Source of the DNA: Frigidibacter sp. SD6-1
Lineage (GTDB): Bacteria; Pseudomonadota; Alphaproteobacteria; Rhodobacterales; Rhodobacteraceae
Assembly (NCBI RefSeq): GCF_030143255.1
Contig: NZ_JARJNR010000006.1
Span: forward strand, 248,001-312,000
DNA: 64,000 bases
Reading direction: 5' to 3'
This document shows, in pieces, positions 43,684 to 52,695 of this stretch. Positions within the stretch are counted from its first letter, which is position 1, and every line of letters begins with the position of its first letter. The translations under genes were made by a program, and so were the position numbers. The notes under the pieces were generated by a model. The model was not told the origin of the DNA. It saw only the letters and a list, made by a program, of their open reading frames with translations, and ran no database searches.

Positions 43684-43752
43684 CTCCTCGAGCACTGCGT
43701 GCACTCGTCGGGACGCGGGCGCGAGGAGTGCACGAAGTGCTCGACGAGCCTC
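43684..43752. repeat. Imperfect inverted repeat between tRNA-Pro and the DMT gene
   Basis: CGAGCACTGCGTGCACTC (43688-43705) pairs with GAGTGCACGAAGTGCTCG (43726-43743) with one mismatch. The right end TCGACGAGCCTC is shared with the palindrome at 49734-49797. It probably forms the terminator of the minus-strand DMT gene. Confidence 0.7.
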
Positions 43753-43785
43753 CCGTCCGGGAAGCTGGCCGCCGCACGACCGGCC

Positions 43786-44760
43786 TCAGCGCCCGCCGCG
43801 GCCGGGGTTCAGCATGCGGCCAAGAAGGCCCGAGCGCGGGGTGGTGACCGTCTCGTTCCGGCCGCGCGCCTCCAGCACCGGCTGGTTCTGCGAGGCGCCC
43901 GATCGGGTCTCGCGCAGCACGATATAGATGCCGGACAGGATGATCACGGCCGAGCCGATCAGCGTCCAGCGGTCGGGGCGTTCGTCGAACAGCATATAGC
44001 CATAGGCCACCGCCCAGATCATCTGGCTGTATTGCATGGGCGCCGCGATCACCGCCTCGGCCATGCGGTAGGAGAGGATCGACAGCAGCGTCCCCGCCAT
44101 GCCCATTGCCGCGATCACGCCCATCAGCCCCAGATGCCCGACCGGCATCGGCTTGTAGACGAAGGCCAGAAGCGCTCCTGTGACGAGGAAGTTGCCGAGG
44201 ATCGGGTAGATCAGCAGCACGGCGGGCCGTTCGTCATTGCCGAGCTTGCGCACGATGATCGAGGTCGTCGCACCGGAGAAGGCCGCCACAAGCGCCGCCA
44301 GATGGCCAAGCGACAGTTCGGCCTGCCCGGGCCTGAGCACGATCATGACGCCGATCAGCCCGACAAGAACCGCCATCCAGCGGCGAAGCCGCACGGTTTC
44401 GCCGAGGATCGGCACCGACAGGACGGTGATGATCAGCGGTATCGCGAACAGCATCGCATAGGTCTGCGCCAAGGGCAGATGGCCAAAGGCATAGAAGGCC
44501 GAAATGCCGGTGATGACCGCCGTGAGGCTACGGAAGGCGACCCAGCCGGGATGCGCAGGCACGAGGCTGCCGCCCGAGCGGTCCTGCAGGATGAAGATCG
44601 AGAAGAGCGGAAACGACAGGAGCGCGGCGAAGAAGATGATCTGGATCGCCGAATAATCGGCGCCTAATGTCTTGACCACAACGTCATGGGTCGCGAACAC
44701 GCCCATCGCCGCCAAGGCCGTCATGGCACCTTTCAGATTCTGTCCGCCGGGTTCCGACAT
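43786..44760 (-). CDS. DMT-superfamily EamA transporter
   Basis: A 324-residue, ten-helix exporter made of two EamA repeats (about 10-145 and 160-295), with a polar C-terminal tail of about 30 residues. The substrate is unknown; relatives export metabolites or amino acids. Start MSEPGGQN at 44760. Confidence 0.9.
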   Translation of the reverse strand: MSEPGGQNLKGAMTALAAMGVFATHDVVVKTLGADYSAIQIIFFAALLSFPLFSIFILQDRSGGSLVPAHPGWVAFRSLTAVITGISAFYAFGHLPLAQTYAMLFAIPLIITVLSVPILGETVRLRRWMAVLVGLIGVMIVLRPGQAELSLGHLAALVAAFSGATTSIIVRKLGNDERPAVLLIYPILGNFLVTGALLAFVYKPMPVGHLGLMGVIAAMGMAGTLLSILSYRMAEAVIAAPMQYSQMIWAVAYGYMLFDERPDRWTLIGSAVIILSGIYIVLRETRSGASQNQPVLEARGRNETVTTPRSGLLGRMLNPGRGGR

Positions 44761-44814
44761 GGGGGCTCCGTTACCGCTAGCGCTCCTTTGCGCCAACGGC
44801 GGGCGGAAGGCAAG

Positions 44815-46134
44815 TCAGCCCCGCCGCACCTTCTCCAGAAGCGGCATCAGCTCGGCCATTTCCGGCCCGCTCTTCTCGCCGGTCAGCGCCAGGCGCAGCG
44901 GCATGAACAGGCCCTTGCCCTTGCGCCCCGTCGCTGTCTTGACCGCATCGGTCCACTCGGCCCAGGTCGTTTCAGTAAAGGGCGGCTCGGGCAGCAATGC
45001 CAGCGCCTCCGCCACAAAGGCGCGATCCTCGTCGGCGATCATCGGTTCCGCCCCGTCGCGGCAGAGCGCCCACCAATGGGCGAGGTCGTCGAGCTTGACG
45101 ATATTCTTCGACGCGACCGCCCAGAAGCGCTCTGCCTTGGCCGCAGGCACGCCAAGCGCCGCGATCCGGTCCTTCACTTCGGCGAAGGGCAGGCGCTGGT
45201 TGCGTTCGCGCGTGAGCGGCCAGAGGTCCTCGGCGTCGAATTTCGTCGGCGCCGCCCCGAACTGCGACAGGTCGAACCCGTCGGCGATCTCGTCAAGGCT
45301 CATGCGCAGTTCGACCGGCTGCGACGATCCAAGCCGCGCCATCAGGCTCAGAAGCGCCTCTTTCGCAACGCCCGCCGCGCGCAGGTCGCGCAGGGAAAGC
45401 GTGCCAAGGCGTTTCGAGAGCCCCTCGCCCTGCGCGCCGGTCAAAAGCGAATGGTGCGCGAAGGCAGGCGGCGTGCCACCCAGCGCATGCATGATCTGCA
45501 CCTGCGTCGCGGTATTGGTCACATGGTCGGCGCCGCGCACGATATGGGTGACGCCCATGTCGACATCGTCAACCGACGAGGCGAAGGTGTAAAGGATCTG
45601 CCCGTCCGCCCGGATCAGGACCGGGTCCGATACGCTCGCCGTGTCGATCGACACCGGCCCGAGAATCCCGTCATTCCATTCCGTCCGCTTCTGGTCGAGG
45701 AGGAAGCGCCAGTACCCCGGCCTCTCCGCGCGCAGCGCGTCCTTCTCGGCGTCCGACAATTTCAGCCCCGCGCGGTCATAGACCGGCGGCTTGCCCATGT
45801 TGAGAAGCTTCTTGCGCTTGAGGTCCAGGTCCGTCGGGCTTTCGAACACCTCGTAAAGATGCCCACCCACGCGCAGCCCCTCCGCCGCCTCGCGGTAGCG
45901 GTCGAGCCTCAGCGACTGCTTCTCGATCCGGTCCCAGGTCAGGCCCAGCCACTCAAGATCCTCCATGATCCCGTCGGCATATTCCTGTTTCGAGCGTTCC
46001 TGATCGGTATCGTCCAGCCGCAGAATGAAGGTGCCGCCGGTCTTCCTCGCGATCAGATAGTTCATCAGCGCGGTGCGCAGGTTGCCCACATGGATATATC
46101 CGGTGGGCGAGGGGGCGAAACGGCAGACGGTCAT
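44815..46134 (-). CDS. gltX: Glutamyl-tRNA synthetase (GltX)
   Basis: A 439-residue class I aminoacyl-tRNA synthetase. The HIGH-type motif is PSPTGYIHVGN near residue 10; the KMSKS-type loop is GEGLSKRLG near 240. It is of the short form (about 440 aa) seen as one of two GltX copies in many alphaproteobacteria, where one copy may charge tRNA-Gln for the amidotransferase route; which copy this is cannot be told. The open frame extends upstream without homology. Confidence 0.94.
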   Translation of the reverse strand: MTVCRFAPSPTGYIHVGNLRTALMNYLIARKTGGTFILRLDDTDQERSKQEYADGIMEDLEWLGLTWDRIEKQSLRLDRYREAAEGLRVGGHLYEVFESPTDLDLKRKKLLNMGKPPVYDRAGLKLSDAEKDALRAERPGYWRFLLDQKRTEWNDGILGPVSIDTASVSDPVLIRADGQILYTFASSVDDVDMGVTHIVRGADHVTNTATQVQIMHALGGTPPAFAHHSLLTGAQGEGLSKRLGTLSLRDLRAAGVAKEALLSLMARLGSSQPVELRMSLDEIADGFDLSQFGAAPTKFDAEDLWPLTRERNQRLPFAEVKDRIAALGVPAAKAERFWAVASKNIVKLDDLAHWWALCRDGAEPMIADEDRAFVAEALALLPEPPFTETTWAEWTDAVKTATGRKGKGLFMPLRLALTGEKSGPEMAELMPLLEKVRRG

Positions 46135-46201
46135 GGCATGGCTCCTGTTGGCCTTTCCTCTTTCACAGGCAGGGGTTTTTGTCCAGTTGGGCCGCTTTCC
46201 C

Positions 46202-47380
46202 TCAGCGCCGGCCCAGGGTCCACAGCCGCCCGCGCAGCAGAAGGTAGACAACGAACAGAAGAACAGCACCGGAGTTCAGAAGAACCGCCGCGCTGAGACC
46301 GACCGCCTCCACCAGCCAGCCGAGCGCCGCCGTCCCGAGCGTCGCGAGCCCCCAGATCGCCGTCTGATCGACCCCGATCAGGAAGGCGCGGTCGGCGGCA
46401 GGGGCGTCGCTCAGATACTGGCCGTAGATCAGCGCCTTTCCCACGGAATTGCCGCCGAGCAGGAAGAGGATGACGAGGAAGGCCCAGAAGCTGCCGACGA
46501 GAACGGTTGCCGAGAAGAGCGCCGCGGCCAGCGCCCAGACCAGAAGCGCCCAGCGCCCCGGATGGCCAATGCGCGGCGCAAGACGCACGGCCACCCCTGA
46601 CGCGAGGATGGCGCCCACCCAGCCAACCGCCCCGGTCACGCCGAAAAGGGCGGCACGGTCGGGGAAATGCTCGCGCATGATCATCGGCTGGAAAATGTAG
46701 TAGGCGGGAATGACGAAGGCGCCCAGCATCACGCTGCCCAGAAAGATGTCGAAGCTTTCGGGGAAAGCGCGGAAATGCGCGGCCACGCGCCGCGGGCTTG
46801 GCGGCTGCCACAGCGGCCGCGCCACGATTGTGGGCGCCTCGGCATGGGCACGCAGACGCAGGACGCTGAGCGCCATCAGTAGGCCGTTCACCACAAAGCC
46901 GCCAAGCGCCGACAGGACCGGCAGAAAGAGCGTGGCGAGATTGCCCGACAGTTTCGCCAGATTATGCGCGGTGGCGGCAAGCAGCGCATTTTCCGTGGCC
47001 GGGCGCGGCGTCGCCTCGGGGATGAACGTGTCGATCGCCGGATTCGAAATGGCGCTGAAGATGCCGCTGAACAGGCAGTAGGCACCGAAGGCCCAGGGAC
47101 TGAAGCCGACCGCAGCCTCGGTCAGCCCGTAAAGCCCGAGCGTCAGCGCGAAAAGCCCAGTCGAGGCGCTGTAGGACAGCCGCGCGCCCAGCCGGTCGGT
47201 CATGCTGCCGCCAAGCGCCGTCAGGATCAGAAAGGGCAGAAGCTGCAGCGACTGGTAGAACCCGATCTCGGCGGCGGTCAGACGGGCATGGAAGGCCATG
47301 TACCACATCATCAGGATGGTCTGGAAACCCTCGCCCGCGTGCCAGAAGCCATAGGCCTGGAAATACCGGCTGGAAAACAC
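46202..47380 (-). CDS. MFS transporter
   Basis: A 392-residue twelve-helix major facilitator. The start is a GTG at 47380 (MFSSRYFQAYGFWHAGEGFQ) preceded by GGAGGGGC; upstream frame is unlikely to be coding because the divergent gene occupies it. Motif A-like sequence GGSMTDRLGARLSY lies near 60. Cargo unknown. gltX follows 67 bases downstream. Confidence 0.85.
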   Translation of the reverse strand: MFSSRYFQAYGFWHAGEGFQTILMMWYMAFHARLTAAEIGFYQSLQLLPFLILTALGGSMTDRLGARLSYSASTGLFALTLGLYGLTEAAVGFSPWAFGAYCLFSGIFSAISNPAIDTFIPEATPRPATENALLAATAHNLAKLSGNLATLFLPVLSALGGFVVNGLLMALSVLRLRAHAEAPTIVARPLWQPPSPRRVAAHFRAFPESFDIFLGSVMLGAFVIPAYYIFQPMIMREHFPDRAALFGVTGAVGWVGAILASGVAVRLAPRIGHPGRWALLVWALAAALFSATVLVGSFWAFLVILFLLGGNSVGKALIYGQYLSDAPAADRAFLIGVDQTAIWGLATLGTAALGWLVEAVGLSAAVLLNSGAVLLFVVYLLLRGRLWTLGRR

Positions 47381-47470
47381 ACGCCCCTCCTGCCCGGCAC
47401 TGCGGATCGGGCTACCCCTTCCATAGCGCACCGCTTTTGTCCATATGAAGCGCTTGAACCGGAGAATGCG

Positions 47471-47878
47471 ATGAACGACTGGCTGGGCCGCGCGGCCCCC
47501 GACCTCGAAGCGATCGAAAGCATGGCGCGGGCGACGCTCGCCGACCTGCCGCCGGAATTCGCCGGCCCGGCGCAGGGCGTGCTGCTGCGCGTCAGCGATT
47601 TCGCCCCCGAGGACCTGCTCGAGGACATGGGGATCGAGGACCCGTTCGAACTGACCGGGCTTTACGACGGCATCCCGATGATCGAGAAATCGGTGATGGA
47701 TGTCGTCGACCGCCCCGACATGATCTGGCTCTTCCGCCGCCCGATCCTCGACGAATGGGCCGAACGCGGCGACGTGACATTGGGCCAGCTCGTCGCCCAT
47801 GTGACGATCCACGAGCTTGCCCATCATTTCGGCTGGTCCGACGAGGAGATCGCCGAGATCGACCGCTGGTGGGAGTGA
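47471..47878 (+). CDS. Metallopeptidase-family zincin-like protein (DUF1025 type)
   Basis: A 135-residue minimal zincin of the MMP_TTHA0227/DUF1025 type. The zinc motif is HELAHHFGWSDEE near 113-125, with His-x3-His-x5-Asp; LTGLYDGIPMIEKSV is also typical. Peptidase activity is not proven for the family. It is followed ten bases later by a second HExxH-type membrane protein. Confidence 0.88.
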   Translation: MNDWLGRAAPDLEAIESMARATLADLPPEFAGPAQGVLLRVSDFAPEDLLEDMGIEDPFELTGLYDGIPMIEKSVMDVVDRPDMIWLFRRPILDEWAERGDVTLGQLVAHVTIHELAHHFGWSDEEIAEIDRWWE

Positions 47879-47888
47879 GGCAAACCTC

Positions 47889-48641
47889 ATGGGTCGGAGC
47901 GCCAAGATCATCGCCAGAGTAAGGGATCATTGGCAGCTCGTCGCCCTTACCTTTCTCGTCGCCGCACACTGGCACACCTCGGTTGTGCTGCCCGTCAAGA
48001 TCCTCGTGGTGTTCTTCCACGAGCTTTCGCACGCGCTCGCGGCGTGGGGCACGGGCGGCAGCGTCGAGCGCATCACGCTTAGCGCCCAGCAAGGCGGCCT
48101 TACTATGAGCCGGGGCGGAAATGCCTTCCTGATCGCAACGGCGGGTTATCTCGGGTCGCTTCTGATCGGCATGGTCATTTTCCTGGCCGCCGTCCGCACG
48201 AACGCCGACCGCGTGATCATGGCAAGCCTTGGCCTGGTGCTCGCCCTGGTGACCGCAGTCTATTTCCGCGAACCTTTCCCCCTGACCTATGGCGGCCTCG
48301 GCGCGGCAACGATGCTCGCGAGCGCGATCAAGCTTGGGCATCACGCGAACGATCTGATCCTCCGGGTCATCGGACTGACCAGCCTGATCTACGTTCCCTT
48401 CGATATCTTCGACGATACGATTGCCCGCTCTGCGCAGATGTCGGACGCCCGTATCCTCGCAGAGACGTTCGGCGGCTCGACGCATCTCTGGGGTGGTCTC
48501 TGGGTAGCTGCAAGTGTCGCCGCGATCGCGCTTTGCCTGCGCTTCGGTCTCGGCGGCAGCAGCAATATCCCTGTCGGCTTTCCGTCTGCCAGCGACGCGG
48601 CCGCGCCGCGCGCGCCAAGGCGGTCAGCCCCGCCGGGCTGA
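47889..48641 (+). CDS. M50-like membrane zinc protease family protein
   Basis: A 250-residue protein with about six membrane helices. The zinc-binding HELSH lies within a helix at about 44-48 (VVFFHELSHALAAWGTGG), as in site-2-type M50B peptidases. The second metal ligand motif is not clear. The C-terminal tail after about 220 is Pro/Ala-rich. Coupled closely to the preceding metallopeptidase-like gene. Confidence 0.82.
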   Translation: MGRSAKIIARVRDHWQLVALTFLVAAHWHTSVVLPVKILVVFFHELSHALAAWGTGGSVERITLSAQQGGLTMSRGGNAFLIATAGYLGSLLIGMVIFLAAVRTNADRVIMASLGLVLALVTAVYFREPFPLTYGGLGAATMLASAIKLGHHANDLILRVIGLTSLIYVPFDIFDDTIARSAQMSDARILAETFGGSTHLWGGLWVAASVAAIALCLRFGLGGSSNIPVGFPSASDAAAPRAPRRSAPPG

Positions 48642-48654
48642 TGTAACCCGCAAA

Positions 48655-48724
48655 GGCCGCTCTTCGCGCCCGGGCGGGCGCTCATCGCTGACGCGAAGAG
48701 GCCTGGAAGGGCCGATGAGCGGCC
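48655..48724. repeat. Interleaved inverted repeats downstream of the M50-like gene
   Basis: CTCTTCGCG (48660-48668) pairs with CGCGAAGAG (48692-48700); CGCTCATCG (48679-48687) pairs with CGATGAGCG (48713-48721). GGCCGCTC (48655-48662) and GAGCGGCC (48717-48724) close it. The order A-B-A'-B' matches the element at 41028-41092 and permits a pseudoknot. Confidence 0.75.
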
Positions 48725-48810
48725 CGGCCGCTTTCGCCCGCACGGGATCGTGATCGGCTGAGGGCCCTGCGCGGAGTATCATGGTCCCTCAACCTCAGGG
48801 GAGTTCCGCC

Positions 48811-49728
48811 ATGAAAGACCTCACCCGCCGCCAGAGCCTCGCCCTGTCGCTCGCGGCGCCCGCGCTTGCCCTCGCGCCCAGACCCGCCGCCGCCAAGGCC
48901 CCGATCCAGGGGCCGGGGGCCGCGCTCTACCAGCGCTTCATGCTTGGCGAGATGGAAGTGACGGCGCTTCTGTCGAACAACCGCACCGTCGAGAAACCGC
49001 ATGAGATCTTCGGCCTGAACGCCTCGGACGACGACTTCGCTTCCGTCTCGGCCGAGGCTTTCCTGCCCACCGACAAGGCGCAGTTCTTCTTCACGCCGAC
49101 GCTCGTCAACACCGGGTCGGAACTCGTGCTCTTCGACACCAGCACCGACCCCGGCAGCATCACCGCAGCCCTCGCGGCGGCGGGTTATGCGCCCGATCAG
49201 GTCGACAAGGTCGTGCTGACCCATATGCACCCCGACCATATCGGCGGGCTGATGACCGACGGCGCGCCGACCTTTGCCAACGCGACCTATGTGACCGGCG
49301 CCGCCGAGCACAATTTCTGGTCTGCCAACCCGAGCGATCAGTTCACGGCGAATGTCGTGCCGCTGAACGACAGGATATCTTTCCTCGACGATGGCGGCAC
49401 TGCCGCGCCGGGCATCGTGGCGATGGAGGCGTTCGGCCATACGCCGGGCCATATGGCCTTCGTCCTCGACAGTGGCGGCAAGGTCATGGCCATCACCGGC
49501 GATACGGCGAACCATTATGTATGGTCGCTCGCCCACCCGGACTGGGAGGTGAAGTTCGATGCCGACAAGGCCGCCGCCGCCGCGACCCGCCGCCGGGTCT
49601 TTGGCAAGATCGCCACCGACCGCATCCCCTTCATCGGCTATCACATGCCTTTCCCCTCGGTGGGCTATGTCGAGGCGCAGGGCGACGGCTTCCGCTATGT
49701 GCCCGCGAGCTACCAGCTGATGCTCTGA
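48811..49728 (+). CDS. Exported MBL-fold metallohydrolase
   Basis: A 305-residue metallo-beta-lactamase-fold enzyme with a Tat-like signal peptide (TRRQSLALSLAAPALALA, end near AAA-KA). Zinc ligands: HMHPDH (about 142-147), His in FGHTPGHM near 220, Asp in ITGDTANH near 240. The substrate is unknown; N-acyl-homoserine-lactone-type quorum lactonases and many others share this fold. AGGGGAG precedes the ATG. Confidence 0.88.
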   Translation: MKDLTRRQSLALSLAAPALALAPRPAAAKAPIQGPGAALYQRFMLGEMEVTALLSNNRTVEKPHEIFGLNASDDDFASVSAEAFLPTDKAQFFFTPTLVNTGSELVLFDTSTDPGSITAALAAAGYAPDQVDKVVLTHMHPDHIGGLMTDGAPTFANATYVTGAAEHNFWSANPSDQFTANVVPLNDRISFLDDGGTAAPGIVAMEAFGHTPGHMAFVLDSGGKVMAITGDTANHYVWSLAHPDWEVKFDADKAAAAATRRRVFGKIATDRIPFIGYHMPFPSVGYVEAQGDGFRYVPASYQLML

Positions 49729-49733
49729 GGGGA

Positions 49734-49797
49734 AGGCTCGTCGTCGGCCTCCGGCCGCTCCTCGCGAGGAGCGGCCGGAGGCATCGACGAGCCTCCG
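49734..49797. terminator. Long palindrome between convergent genes
   Basis: A perfect 18+18-bp core (49747-49782, centred CTCG|CGAG) is extended by AGGCTCGTCG and CGACGAGCCT arms to about 61 bases. It lies between the convergent MBL and EEP genes and likely terminates both. Its right end matches that of the element at 43684-43752. Confidence 0.7.
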
Positions 49798-49817
49798 TTT
49801 GCGCGGCGCTCGCGCCC

Positions 49818-50768
49818 TCAGTAGCTGATTTCGGCCAGTGTCGCCCGGTGGTCCGACGGCCAGGGATCGACGGCAAGGTCGGTGCGCAGGCCCGTCTCGC
49901 CCACGATCCAGCCACCCAGCACTTTCAGACCGTCCGCCTTCGCAAAGGCAAAGTCGATCCGGTCGTGATGATCTTCCGGGTCTTTCTCGTCACCCTGTGG
50001 TGTCCAGGTGTAGGCCGGCTTGGCCACCGGGTCAGGATTGGCCGCGCGGTAGGTATCGACGAACCCGGCCTCTGACAGGCGGTGCGTCGTCGGCCAATCC
50101 ACCTTCACCGGCTGCTGGCCCGCCGCGACGGCGGCGTCCGTCCAGTCATGTTCCGACGGTTCGTTGAAATCGCCGAAGACAAGGACCGCCGCCGCGCCTT
50201 CCGCCGCCTGCATATCCGCGAACAGCAGGTCCATCGCCGGGCCGCGCGTCCGGTTCGCCCAGTCCTGCGCCTCCGCCTCGGTCTTGATGAAGGGCGCAGG
50301 CCCATATTCGATCCCCAGAAGCTGGTAGGGCTGATAGGGTTCGTCATCGAGATGGATGTTGAAGGCCCAGACCGTCTGGCCCTCGACATCGATCGGCACG
50401 CCCAGGTCGTGCGCCGAGGCGGCGCCGATCGGGTAGCGCGACAGGATCGCATTGGCCCAGAGCGCGACATTCTCCTGCGTCTGGTCGTAATAATAGTACC
50501 CCATCGCCTCGGCGATTTCCCTGGCGACCGACGGTCCGCCCGCCGGGCAGCTTTCGGCCGTGCATTCGTCGCCTTCGACCCGGGTTTCCTGCAGGCCGAC
50601 GATATCCGGGTTGGCGGCCTTCAGGACCGCGACCGTCTCCTCGACGCTCTTGCCGTCGTTCGCGCCGCCGCCATAGATGTTGAAGCTCATGATCCTGAGC
50701 GTTGTCTCGGCCCCGGCTGTCGTTGCCAGAAGCCCCGCCGCCAGCGCCGCGAAAAGTTGTTTCTGCAT
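49818..50768 (-). CDS. Exported endonuclease/exonuclease/phosphatase-family protein
   Basis: A 316-residue EEP-fold phosphodiesterase with signal peptide (cleavage near AGA-ET, residue 20). Catalytic signatures: MSFNIYGGG (Asn), LQETR (Glu), NIHLDD, GDFNEPSEHDW and SDHRAT at the end. It may cleave DNA/RNA or phospholipid headgroups outside the cytoplasm. A TTGACTGACCATTCAA motif lies upstream of the start, at 50833-50848. Confidence 0.88.
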   Translation of the reverse strand: MQKQLFAALAAGLLATTAGAETTLRIMSFNIYGGGANDGKSVEETVAVLKAANPDIVGLQETRVEGDECTAESCPAGGPSVAREIAEAMGYYYYDQTQENVALWANAILSRYPIGAASAHDLGVPIDVEGQTVWAFNIHLDDEPYQPYQLLGIEYGPAPFIKTEAEAQDWANRTRGPAMDLLFADMQAAEGAAAVLVFGDFNEPSEHDWTDAAVAAGQQPVKVDWPTTHRLSEAGFVDTYRAANPDPVAKPAYTWTPQGDEKDPEDHHDRIDFAFAKADGLKVLGGWIVGETGLRTDLAVDPWPSDHRATLAEISY

Positions 50769-50862
50769 GTGTGCCTCCCTGTTTCGGGCAGGAGTAGGCT
50801 AGCTTTGAAACAGATTCGCAGGAAGTTTATTTTGACTGACCATTCAATATAATATGGCCCGT

Positions 50863-52521
50863 TCACCCCCCGTCGCGCCAGCGGTTCACGATCGGATAGC
50901 GGCGGTCGAGCCAGAAGGCCTTGCGCGTCAACCGGATGCCGGGCGCGGATTGATAGCGCTTCCATTCGGCACCGTAGAGAAGCGCCTCGACCTTCTTGAC
51001 CGTGGCCCGCTCGAACCCCGCCGCGACCACTTCCTCGACCGACTGGTCGCCCTCGACCAGCCTCTCAAGGATCGCATCCAGCACCGGATAGGGCGGCAGA
51101 CTGTCCTCGTCCTTCTGGTCGGGCCTGAGTTCCGCCGAGGGCGCCTTCTCGATCACCCGCTCGGGGATCACCGCGCCCTTCGGTCCCTGCATCCACGCCC
51201 TGTGATGAAGGTTCCGCCAGCGGCAGGTCTCGAACACCCGTGTCTTGTAGAGGTCCTTCAAGGGGTTATAGCCGCCCGCCATGTCGCCGTAGATCGTCGC
51301 ATAGCCCACGGCCATTTCCGACTTGTTGCCGGTCGTCAGCAGCATCTCGCCGAACTTGTTCGAGAGCGCCATCAGCATGAGGCCGCGCAGCCGCGACTGG
51401 ATATTTTCTTCCGGGATGCCGGGCTTCGTGCCTTCGAACAGCGGCGCCAGCGCCGCACCGACCGCGCCGCGCGCCCCCTCGATGGAAATCGTATCCAACC
51501 GGCAGCCGAGCGCCCCCGCCACCGACGCGGCATCCTGCAGCGAATGGGCCGAGGTAAATTCCGACGGCAACATCACGCAGCGCACGTTCTGCGGCCCGAT
51601 CGCATCGGCCGCAATCGTCGCCACCAAAGCCGAATCGATGCCGCCCGACAGGCCAAGCAGAACCTTCGAAATCCCGCTCTTGCCCAGATAATCGCGCAAG
51701 GCCTCGACCATGGCGCGGTAATCCTGCTCCCATTCGTCGGGCAAGGGCTCGATCTCCTGCCGGATCGCGCGCCAGCCCTGCGCGCCGCGCTCGAAATCCA
51801 GATGCCGGATGCATTCGTCGAAGGGTGGCATCTGCAAGGCAAGTTCCACCCCGGGGTTCAGGACGAAACTGCCGCCATCGAAGATCTGGTCATCCTGCGC
51901 GCCGACCATGTTGAGATAGATCAGCGGCAGCTTCGTCTCGATCACACGGGCAACCATCAGCGCCACGCGCCGGTCGTACTTGTTGCGGTAGTAGGGCGAG
52001 CCGTTCGGGACCAGCAGCACCTCCGCCCCGGTCTCGGCCAAAGTCTCCGTCACATCGTCATGCCAGGCATCCTCGCAGATCGGCGTGCCGATCCGGATCG
52101 GCCCGATCCGGTAGGGGCCAGAGACCTCTCCGGACGTGAAAAGTCGCGCCTCGTCGAAGACCGTGTCATTCGGCAGATGATGCTTCAGCACCCGCGCCAC
52201 GACCTTGCCGCCCTCCATCACCCAATAGGCATTGTAGAGCCGCTCGCCCACCACCCAGGGCCCGCCGATGCCAAGTGCGGGGCCATCGGCGCAATCAAGC
52301 GCCAGCTGTTCCAAGGCCGCGATCGCGTCGCGGTGAAAGGCGGGCTTCAGGATAAGGTCGCGTGTCTGATAGCCGGTGATGAACATCTCGGTCAGCGCAA
52401 CCATCCGGGCACCGGCGCGCCTGCCTTCCTCCCAGGCGGCACGCGCCTTGGCGGCATTGGCGGCAATGGCGCCGACCGTGGGGTTCAGCTGGGCAAGCGT
52501 CAGGCGGAAGCTCTCGGTCAT
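50863..52521 (-). CDS. nadE: Glutamine-dependent NAD+ synthetase
   Basis: A 552-residue fusion of an N-terminal nitrilase-type glutaminase (Glu in ALTEMFITGY, Lys in VLKHHLPND, nucleophile Cys in GTPICEDAW, about residue 148) and a C-terminal ATP-pyrophosphatase domain (LGLSGGIDSALVA near 287). It amidates nicotinate adenine dinucleotide in the last step of NAD synthesis. It diverges from the MORN gene. Confidence 0.97.
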   Translation of the reverse strand: MTESFRLTLAQLNPTVGAIAANAAKARAAWEEGRRAGARMVALTEMFITGYQTRDLILKPAFHRDAIAALEQLALDCADGPALGIGGPWVVGERLYNAYWVMEGGKVVARVLKHHLPNDTVFDEARLFTSGEVSGPYRIGPIRIGTPICEDAWHDDVTETLAETGAEVLLVPNGSPYYRNKYDRRVALMVARVIETKLPLIYLNMVGAQDDQIFDGGSFVLNPGVELALQMPPFDECIRHLDFERGAQGWRAIRQEIEPLPDEWEQDYRAMVEALRDYLGKSGISKVLLGLSGGIDSALVATIAADAIGPQNVRCVMLPSEFTSAHSLQDAASVAGALGCRLDTISIEGARGAVGAALAPLFEGTKPGIPEENIQSRLRGLMLMALSNKFGEMLLTTGNKSEMAVGYATIYGDMAGGYNPLKDLYKTRVFETCRWRNLHHRAWMQGPKGAVIPERVIEKAPSAELRPDQKDEDSLPPYPVLDAILERLVEGDQSVEEVVAAGFERATVKKVEALLYGAEWKRYQSAPGIRLTRKAFWLDRRYPIVNRWRDGG

Positions 52522-52695
52522 CTCATCCTCGGTGATCCTCGGGGTTTCTTATGCCACTTGTCCGGCCAAGGGAAAGGCTTGCAATCGCCGACCCGGGGCC
52601 ACCGGGTCGCGCGGCGCTTGTCTCGACCCCTCCCTGCCTTTAAGTTCGCTCCGGTCCCCGAGCGCGCGTGCCGGGGTTTGGGTGAGGCATATTCG

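Noticed and set aside
46135-46201. T-rich tract between the MFS gene and gltX as a terminator
   Set aside because: A T-run is present but no convincing stem precedes it on the minus strand.
50854-52695. Upstream extension of the MORN frame through nadE
   Set aside because: The extension is antisense to nadE, which has all expected catalytic motifs; the MORN gene has its own signal peptide start at 52696.
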